Positions 58,434-64,000 of a DNA stretch of 64,000 nt are shown piece by piece. The notes beneath the pieces were generated by a model. The model worked only from the letters and a program-made list of their open reading frames with translations. It did no database searches and had not been told where the DNA came from. The DNA lies in the NCBI RefSeq assembly GCF_000473085.1, contig NZ_AXBA01000001.1:124001-188000 (forward strand), read 5' to 3'. How positions within the stretch are numbered: position 1 is the stretch's first letter; each line of letters begins with the position of its first letter. The stretch is from Azorhizobium doebereinerae UFLA1-100 (GTDB lineage Bacteria; Pseudomonadota; Alphaproteobacteria; Rhizobiales; Xanthobacteraceae). The position numbers were made by a program, and so were the translations under genes.

Positions 58434-59357
58434 TCACCGTCTGCTGTATTCCGGTATCGAACTGCCGCCGAAAATGAACTGGCGGGGGTTGCGCTCCAGA
58501 TTCTTGAATACCCGCTCGATTTCCGTGAGGGTACGGCGACCGTCCACGGCCAGCGCTTCATATTGGCGCAGCCCCGGACCCGTGAACTTGCTGAGTTCAT
58601 TGGTCAGTTGCGCCGTGCGCTGGTCGAGATTGTCGGCCAGCTTGCGCACCGAATTGGCCGCGTCGGTCGCCTGCGCCACCAGACCGTCCTTGTCGCCGGA
58701 GGCGTGCTGGAGATTGACGACCACCACGTCGAGCTTCTTCGCCAGGTCGGTCAGCTGCGCCATCAGCGTGTTGCCGTTCTGGACCAGCGTGCCGATGTCC
58801 TGCGAGCGGTCGGACAGCGCCTTGCTGAACGTCTCCACATTGCTGACGATCTCGGACACCTGCTTGGGATCGACGGCGTCCAGAATGGTGTTGATGCGCG
58901 CGGCGACGCCCTGTGCCGTCTGCACCAGCCCGGCCATGCCCGTGCCGCCGTCCGCCTCAATGCGCGGAAGGCCGTCCGGTCCGGGCGGCAGCGGCGTCGC
59001 CTTGGATGAGCCGCCACGGATGCTGACCGCCACGATGCCGGTGATGCCCTGGGATTCAAGGCCCGCCTTTGCGTCGGAGAGGATCGGCACGTCGTTGCGC
59101 ACGCCGATGCGCGCCAGCACCTCGTCCGGCGCGCCGGGCACCAGGGCGAGCTTCGTCACCTGCCCGACGGGAATGCCGTTGAACAGTACCGCATTGCCCT
59201 CGCGCAGACCGCTCACCGACCCTTGGAACAGCACCTCGTAGAGCTTGCGCTTGTCGCTGTCGCGGGGACCCGCGAACCAGTAGACGAACACGAACGCCGC
59301 CGAGATGACCGCCAGAGTGAAGATGCCGATGATGGTGTAGTTGGCCCGGGTTTCCAT
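58434..59357 (-). CDS. MlaD/Mce family substrate-binding protein
   Basis: A 307-residue protein anchored by one N-terminal span (about 6-26, YTIIGIFTLAVISAAFVFVY). Residues about 38-115 form the Mce domain: YEVLFQGSVSGLREGNAVLFNG and PVGQVTKLAL, and later ITGIVAVSIRGG. A long helical region (about 150-290) follows. Mce rings bind lipids in the periplasm between the membranes. The start METRANYT at 59357 follows CAGGACGAGG. It lies between the ATPase gene and the lipoprotein gene on the minus strand. Confidence 0.9.
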   Translation of the reverse strand: METRANYTIIGIFTLAVISAAFVFVYWFAGPRDSDKRKLYEVLFQGSVSGLREGNAVLFNGIPVGQVTKLALVPGAPDEVLARIGVRNDVPILSDAKAGLESQGITGIVAVSIRGGSSKATPLPPGPDGLPRIEADGGTGMAGLVQTAQGVAARINTILDAVDPKQVSEIVSNVETFSKALSDRSQDIGTLVQNGNTLMAQLTDLAKKLDVVVVNLQHASGDKDGLVAQATDAANSVRKLADNLDQRTAQLTNELSKFTGPGLRQYEALAVDGRRTLTEIERVFKNLERNPRQFIFGGSSIPEYSRR

Positions 59358-59370
59358 GCCTCGTCCTGCC

Positions 59371-60195
59371 TTAGCGCGCCGCCTGAACCGCCCGGGCGCG
59401 GGCGCCATGAAAATACGCGCGCAGCCAAGGATGCTGCGCTTCCATCATCGTCTCGATCGTGCCCTGCGCGATGACCTTGCCGTCCGCCAAGGCCGCGATT
59501 CGATCGCACACAGTGTGCAGGCTATCCAGGTCGTGCGTTACCATGAAAACGGTCAGCCCCAAAGTCTGCTGAAGCGTCCGGATCAGTTCGTCGAAGTCGC
59601 CGGCGCCGATGGGATCAAGGCCGGAGGTGGGTTCGTCGAGGAAGACGATCTCGGGGTCGAGCGCCAGCGCCCGGGCCAGCGCCGCGCGCTTGATCATGCC
59701 GCCGGACAGTTCCGACGGCAGCTTCTCCGCCACATCCGGCTTCAGTCCGACCATCTCGATCTTGGCGAAGGCGATCTCGTCCATCATGCGCTGCGACAGG
59801 CGCAGCGTCTCACGCAGCGGAAACTGGATGTTCTGCTTCACCGTCAGCGACGAGAACAGCGCCCCTTGCTGGAACAGTACCCCCCAACGCCGCTCAAGCG
59901 CGGAGCGTTCCCGCTCGCCCAGCGTATCGAGATCCTGGCCGAACACCTCCACCGTGCCCGAACGCTTGGGCACAAGCCCGAGGATGGTGCGGGTAAGCAC
60001 CGACTTGCCGCCACCGGAGGTGCCGACGAAGCCGAGGATCTCGCCGCGGTACACATCGAGCGCGAGATGGTCGAGGATGATGCGCTCGCCGAAGCCCACC
60101 ACCAGATCGCGCACGCTGATGATGACCTCGCGGCTGATCTGGCGCCGGCGCGGCGCGGCGGTGGCAGCAGGCGTGGGAAGGGTCGGAACATCCAT
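59371..60195 (-). CDS. MlaF-type ABC transporter ATP-binding protein
   Basis: A 274-residue ATPase that drives the lipid transporter. It has the Walker A motif GTSGGGKSVLTRTI, the signature LSGGMIKRAALARALALDPE, Walker B VFLDEPTSGLDP and the H-loop VTHDLDSL. The pattern GMIKR after LSG is typical of the MlaF/Ttg2A group. It starts seven bases after the permease stop, and mlaD follows 13 bases after it, indicating tight co-expression. Confidence 0.93.
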   Translation of the reverse strand: MDVPTLPTPAATAAPRRRQISREVIISVRDLVVGFGERIILDHLALDVYRGEILGFVGTSGGGKSVLTRTILGLVPKRSGTVEVFGQDLDTLGERERSALERRWGVLFQQGALFSSLTVKQNIQFPLRETLRLSQRMMDEIAFAKIEMVGLKPDVAEKLPSELSGGMIKRAALARALALDPEIVFLDEPTSGLDPIGAGDFDELIRTLQQTLGLTVFMVTHDLDSLHTVCDRIAALADGKVIAQGTIETMMEAQHPWLRAYFHGARARAVQAAR

Positions 60196-60202
60196 GCGGG
60201 CC

Positions 60203-61330
60203 TCACATGTCGATGGAGGCGAAGAAGATGGCGAACAACCCGTCCACCACGATCACGAGGAAGATGGATTTCACCACGGACGCGGTGGTGTGCTGGCCGA
60301 GCGATTCGGCGCTGCCCCCCACCCGCAGGCCCTCCATGCAGCCGACGATGCCGATGATGCCGGCCATGAACGGCGCCTTGATGAGCCCCACCTCGAACTG
60401 CGCCAGCGTGATGGCTTCCTTCAGGCGATTGAGGAACACGTCCGGCGTGATGCCCCCATAGAACCAGGCCACCAGGCCGCCGCCGACGAGCGCCGCGATG
60501 GAGCCGATGAAGGTCAGCAGCGGCAGCGCGATGACCAGCGCGATGATGCGCGGCACCACCAGCACCTCGATGGGATCGAACCCCATGACGCGCAGGGCAT
60601 CCACTTCCTCGCGCATGCGCATGGAGCCGAGCTCGGCGGTGTAGGCGCTGCCGGAGCGGCCGGCGATCATGATCGAGACGATCAGCACGCCGAGTTCGCG
60701 CAGCACCAGCACGCCGACCATATCCACCACGTAGATGTCGGCACCGAAGCGGCGAAAATTGAAGATGCCCTGCTGGGCGATGATACAGCCGATGAGGAAG
60801 GTGATCAGCACGATGATCGGCACCGCGCGGAAGCCCACGCGGTCGATCTGGTTGACCATCGACGTGAAGCGGAAAGAGCGCGGCCGGGCCAGCGTCCGCG
60901 CCATGGCGGCGACCACCGCGCCGATGAAGTTCAACATCGCGATGGCGTCGTCGCTGATGTTGACCATCTCCCGGCCGATCCGCTCGAACACGCCCGCCGG
61001 CACCCGCTCGGGCGGCGGCGGCTCGCGGCCGGTGCGGGTCATCTCCTCCAGCAGCACAGTATAGGAGGGATTGAGCCCCACAATGGTCGGCTCGACGCCC
61101 TGCCCCTGCCAGATGCGGCGCAGGCGTTCCAGCAGCAGCGCGCCGAACGTATCCATCTTCTGGACGTTGGAAACGTCGATCTCCACGTCGCTGACATGGT
61201 CGTGCGGGGCGGCTTGCCGGTTGACCGCCTGTTCCAGGTCGTCCGCGAATTCGGATGTCCAAGCCCCGTGGCCTTCGACGCGAATCTTGTCGCCGTCGGC
61301 ATGGACGTCGAGGAGCGAGGAGTCGGCCAC
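60203..61330 (-). CDS. MlaE-type lipid ABC permease with N-terminal STAS domain
   Basis: A 375-residue protein that fuses a STAS-like domain (about 1-105, with VSDVEIDVSNVQKMDTFGALLLERL) to an MlaE permease (about 120-375). The permease part contains GFRAVPIIVLITFLIGCIIA, IAGRSGSAYTAELGSM and REEVDALRVMGFDPIEVL, the coupling helix region, and about five spans. In E. coli the STAS partner is a separate protein, MlaB. It is the first gene of the operon permease-ATPase-MlaD-lipoprotein, which probably moves phospholipids between the inner and outer membranes. Confidence 0.92.
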   Translation of the reverse strand: MADSSLLDVHADGDKIRVEGHGAWTSEFADDLEQAVNRQAAPHDHVSDVEIDVSNVQKMDTFGALLLERLRRIWQGQGVEPTIVGLNPSYTVLLEEMTRTGREPPPPERVPAGVFERIGREMVNISDDAIAMLNFIGAVVAAMARTLARPRSFRFTSMVNQIDRVGFRAVPIIVLITFLIGCIIAQQGIFNFRRFGADIYVVDMVGVLVLRELGVLIVSIMIAGRSGSAYTAELGSMRMREEVDALRVMGFDPIEVLVVPRIIALVIALPLLTFIGSIAALVGGGLVAWFYGGITPDVFLNRLKEAITLAQFEVGLIKAPFMAGIIGIVGCMEGLRVGGSAESLGQHTTASVVKSIFLVIVVDGLFAIFFASIDM

Positions 61331-61484
61331 ACAGGTCTCCGGCGGTGGGACTCTCGCCCGAAGGCGAGCTGCCCCATGCTCATACTCGGCCCACGGAACG
61401 ACGTCGAGATGTTACAGAGGCTTGCGCCATCGCCCGCCGCCGGGAATGCTGCCTGCCAAAGCTTTTCGCGTCCCATTTCCGAGT

Positions 61485-62468
61485 ATGATGATGCCTCTCC
61501 TGTCCGTACGCGTGGAACGTTTTCCCATCTCCGGCACCTTCACCATCGCCCGCGGCTCGAAGACGGAGGCGGTGGTCGTCGTCGCCGAGGTGAGCCAGGG
61601 TGACGCACGGGGCCGCGGCGAATGCGTGCCGTATGCGCGCTATGGCGAGACTGTCGAAGATGCGGTGACCACATTGGAAAGGCTGGCGGATGCGGTCGCC
61701 GGCGGGCTCGACCGCATCGCCCTGCAGCGTGCGCTTCCCGCCGGTGCGGCGCGCAATGCCCTCGACTGTGCCTTCTGGGACCTGGAGGCCAAGCAGACCG
61801 GGTGCCGGGTGGCCGAGCGCCTGGGGCTCGCCGCCCCCCGGCCGCTTGTCACGGCGTTTACCCTGAGCCTCGATTCGCCGGAGGCGATGGCCAATGCGGC
61901 CCGCGCCGCCAACCGCCCCCTGCTGAAACTCAAGCTCGGAGCTGAGGGCGACGCGGAACGGCTGGCGGCGATCCGTGCGGCGGCACCCGAAGCCCGCCTG
62001 ATCGTCGATGCCAACGAAGGCTGGACGCCGGAGACGGTGGCCGAACGCATGGCGGATTGCGCACGTGCCGGGGTCGAGCTCATCGAGCAGCCGCTGCCGG
62101 CCGGAGCGGACGAAAGCCTCGCGCGCCTGCCGCGCCCGGTGCCCGTGTGCGCCGACGAGAGCGTGCATGACCGCGCCGGCCTTGCCGCCCTGCGCGACCG
62201 CTATGACGCGGTCAACATCAAGCTGGACAAGACCGGGGGGCTGACCGAGGCGCTGGCGCTGGCGGACGAGGCGCGGGCCCACGGCTTCCGGATCATGGTC
62301 GGCTGCATGCTGGCTTCATCCCTCGCCATGGCGCCGGCCCTGCTGCTGGCCCAGCAGGCCGAGGTGGTGGATTTGGACGGCCCGCTGCTTCTGGCGCGCG
62401 ACCGCTCGCCGGGCATCCGCTATGACGGCGCCCTCGCCTACCCGCCCGAACCCGCCTTATGGGGCTGA
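61485..62468 (+). CDS. L-Ala-D/L-Glu (dipeptide) epimerase
   Basis: A 327-residue enolase-superfamily enzyme of the muconate-lactonising subgroup. The catalytic set is complete: Lys148 and Lys150 (LKLKLG), metal ligands Asp175 (VDANEG), Glu201 (IEQPL) and Asp224 (CADES), and Lys246 (NIKLDKTGG). The start of TFTIARGSKTEAVVVVAEV fits the dipeptide epimerases (YcjG/DgcA type) that act on murein peptides. The substrate assignment rests on family resemblance. The first of three consecutive ATG codons (61485) was taken. Divergent from the Mla-type operon; its 3' end overlaps the MFS gene by 31 bases. Confidence 0.85.
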   Translation: MMMPLLSVRVERFPISGTFTIARGSKTEAVVVVAEVSQGDARGRGECVPYARYGETVEDAVTTLERLADAVAGGLDRIALQRALPAGAARNALDCAFWDLEAKQTGCRVAERLGLAAPRPLVTAFTLSLDSPEAMANAARAANRPLLKLKLGAEGDAERLAAIRAAAPEARLIVDANEGWTPETVAERMADCARAGVELIEQPLPAGADESLARLPRPVPVCADESVHDRAGLAALRDRYDAVNIKLDKTGGLTEALALADEARAHGFRIMVGCMLASSLAMAPALLLAQQAEVVDLDGPLLLARDRSPGIRYDGALAYPPEPALWG

Positions 62469-63601
62469 AGCCAGCCCGCCAGTAGCGCCATGGCGAGACC
62501 CGCCAGGCCAAGCCCGGCGGACAGCAGGAAAGTGCCGGCACCGTAGGCTGCGAACAAAGGCCCCGACACGGCGCTCGACGCCGCCATGGCCAAGCTCACG
62601 GTCCAGCCGGCGAGCGACTGTACCGTGGCCGCGCGATGCTCCGGCACGGCGCGCGCCACCAATTCCACCAGACCGAGATAGGTCGCGCCAAAGGTCGCCC
62701 CATGCAGCAATTGCAGCGGCACCAGCAGCGGCAGGGGCGGATCCAGGCTGAGCAGCGCGAAGCGCACCAGGGCTGCCGCACCGCCGGCGGCCAGCAGCCC
62801 CGCCGGGGGCAGGCGCCGCAGCACGCGGGTGCCGAAATTGAACAGCACGATCTCGGCGATGACGCCGGTGGCCCACAGTCCGCCGATGACGGTGAGCGAC
62901 AGTCCCTGCGCTTGCCAGGTGACCGAGCCGAACGCATAGAGCGGCGCATGGCTGGCCTGCACCAGGGCCGCGGCTAGGATGCCGACAATCAGCGCCGCCC
63001 GCGCCCGCGGCAGCGCCAGATGAGGGGAGACGTCCCGCGCCGGGCGCGGCAATTCCGGCAGCAGCACGCAGGTGACGAGGAAAGCGGCGTGCCCGACGAG
63101 CATCAGCTCCACCGTGATGCCCTCCCCGGCCTGGGCGATCAGCGCACCGCCCGCGAGGTTGGCCAGCACGAAGGACGCCGATCCCCACAGGCGGCTGCGG
63201 CCATAGTCCACGCGCTTGGCCCGCGCCTGCCGGGTGGCATAGGCATCGAGCAATTGGAACGACGGGTTCCAGACCAAGGCGGCCAGCCCGAGGATACCGA
63301 AGATCATCCAGGACTGCCGCGCGAAGGCGAGGAGGCCGATCATCACCAGCGTGCCAGCGGCAAGGATCGCCAGGACCGCTTTGGGGCGCCCCAGGCGATC
63401 CGACAGGAGGCCGAGCAACGGCGTCGCCAGGAGACGCGTGACCAGAGGCACCGCGAGCGCGGTGCCGATGTGCGAGGCGTCCAGCCCCCGGGCCGCCAGC
63501 CACAGCGGAAAGAACGGCATGTAGATGCCGAGGGCGAAGAAGAGCGAGGCATAAGCGGTGCCGAGCGCGATCCGCACCGCCCCGTTGCCCTCGCCCGCCA
63601 T
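62438..63601 (-). CDS. MFS transporter (3-phenylpropionate permease-like)
   Basis: A 387-residue carrier with twelve predicted spans. It begins with YASLFFALGIYMPFFPLWLAARGLDASHIG and has the motif A-like loop GLLSDRLGRPKAVL between spans 2 and 3, and RLWGSASFVLANLAGG in span 5. This set is found in the HcaT/MFS_1-like subgroup. The substrate is unknown. It lies between the dipeptide epimerase, which it overlaps at the 3' ends, and tpiA. A link with murein peptide uptake is possible but unproven. Confidence 0.85.
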   Translation of the reverse strand: MAGEGNGAVRIALGTAYASLFFALGIYMPFFPLWLAARGLDASHIGTALAVPLVTRLLATPLLGLLSDRLGRPKAVLAILAAGTLVMIGLLAFARQSWMIFGILGLAALVWNPSFQLLDAYATRQARAKRVDYGRSRLWGSASFVLANLAGGALIAQAGEGITVELMLVGHAAFLVTCVLLPELPRPARDVSPHLALPRARAALIVGILAAALVQASHAPLYAFGSVTWQAQGLSLTVIGGLWATGVIAEIVLFNFGTRVLRRLPPAGLLAAGGAAALVRFALLSLDPPLPLLVPLQLLHGATFGATYLGLVELVARAVPEHRAATVQSLAGWTVSLAMAASSAVSGPLFAAYGAGTFLLSAGLGLAGLAMALLAGWLQPHKAGSGG

Positions 63602-63657
63602 ATCCGTCTCTTTCGGGTGGTTGTTCCGCGCGGCGCCGCGCAGGCACCGATGGCGGC

Positions 63658-64000
63658 TTAAAGGTAGGAGCGCGCGATGGCGAGGAAGTCGTCCGCCTTC
63701 AGGCTGGCCCCGCCCACCAGGGCGCCGTCCACGTCCGCCGCGCCGAGCAGCGCCTTAGCATTGTCCGGCTTCACCGAGCCGCCATAGAGGATGCGGATGC
63801 CCTGCGCGGCCTCACCGAAGCGCTGGGCGAGGACGGCGCGGATAGCGCCGTGCACCTCGGCCACATCCTCGGGGGTCGGAACGAGGCCGGTGCCGATGGC
63901 CCAGATCGGCTCGTAGGCCACCACGGTATTTTCCGGCGTGGCGTCGTCCGGCACCGAGCCGCGCACCTGCCGCGCCACCACCGCATGATGATGGCCGGCG
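63658..64000 (-). CDS. tpiA: Triosephosphate isomerase, C-terminal part (runs past window end)
   Basis: The last 113 or so residues of triosephosphate isomerase, which interconverts dihydroxyacetone phosphate and glyceraldehyde 3-phosphate. The catalytic glutamate is in [12 protein letters not shown], and the phosphate-binding loops [11 protein letters not shown] and [10 protein letters not shown] are complete. The frame remains open at the window edge, so the N-terminus lies beyond 64000. It is 56 bases upstream of the MFS gene on the same strand. Confidence 0.95.
   Translation of the reverse strand, partial: AGHHHAVVARQVRGSVPDDATPENTVVAYEPIWAIGTGLVPTPEDVAEVHGAIRAVLAQRFGEAAQGIRILYGGSVKPDNAKALLGAADVDGALVGGASLKADDFLAIARSYL

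Overview
The window is a gene-dense, GC-rich stretch of a chromosome from an alphaproteobacterium of the order Rhizobiales (Hyphomicrobiales), most likely Xanthobacteraceae (Xanthobacter/Azorhizobium/Ancylobacter type). This placement is inferred from the DUF1476 protein, paired phasins, iron-control-element motifs of the Irr type, UDP-glucuronate/heptose lipopolysaccharide genes, the PurS/PurQ/PurL arrangement, and a giant coiled-coil protein that resembles the growth pole ring (GPR/RgsE) proteins of polar-growing Rhizobiales. I see no tRNA, rRNA, CRISPR array, prophage or insertion sequence. The only mobile-type feature is a small RelB/ParE-type toxin-antitoxin module.

Layout, 0-14 kb: the end of a metallo-beta-lactamase-fold gene; UDP-glucuronate epimerase and UDP-glucose dehydrogenase (ugd); the late cobalamin genes cobD (+) convergent with cobP-cobO-cobQ (-); argE; and a minus-strand lipopolysaccharide-core operon waaF-waaC-hldD-hldE. 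Together ugd, the epimerase and the heptose genes supply sugars for the outer-membrane core.

14-30 kb: two phasin genes, a multi-PAS histidine kinase whose ATPase domain looks degenerate, and an iron block: bfd, bacterioferritin, an iron-binding protein plus two-domain permease, and further on a TonB siderophore receptor with its PchR-type AraC regulator. Three Irr/ICE-like palindromes precede bfd, bfr and the iron-binding protein. Between the iron genes lie acetoacetate-CoA ligase, with a 53-bp nested palindrome upstream, and an AsmA-type gene.

30-48 kb: housekeeping genes: HXXEE membrane protein, GNAT acetyltransferase, M16 protease with thrC, a BASS-type transporter, purB, the toxin-antitoxin pair, grxD-bolA, the purine genes purC-purS-purQ-purL, the F1-ATPase zeta-type inhibitor (DUF1476), an SH3 protein, mgtC, rpsD, a lytic transglycosylase and murI. 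The toxin-antitoxin pair sits between two identical, oppositely oriented hairpin terminators.

48-64 kb: a polytopic membrane protein with GT-C-like features, convergent with a DPM1-like glycosyltransferase that overlaps a 2Fe-2S ferredoxin; the 1980-residue GPR-like protein with two exact-period internal repeats; an Mla/Mce-type lipid ABC transporter (STAS-permease fusion, ATPase, MlaD, lipoprotein); a dipeptide epimerase; an MFS transporter; and the end of tpiA, cut by the window edge.

The most promising points for follow-up are the giant repeat protein and the TTAA motifs in front of it, the Irr-box trio, the nested palindrome before acetoacetate-CoA ligase, the kinase with a decayed ATP site, and the duplicated terminator around the toxin-antitoxin module. 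No wholly new multi-gene system was evident. All functional calls rest on motif and family recognition by eye, without database searches.
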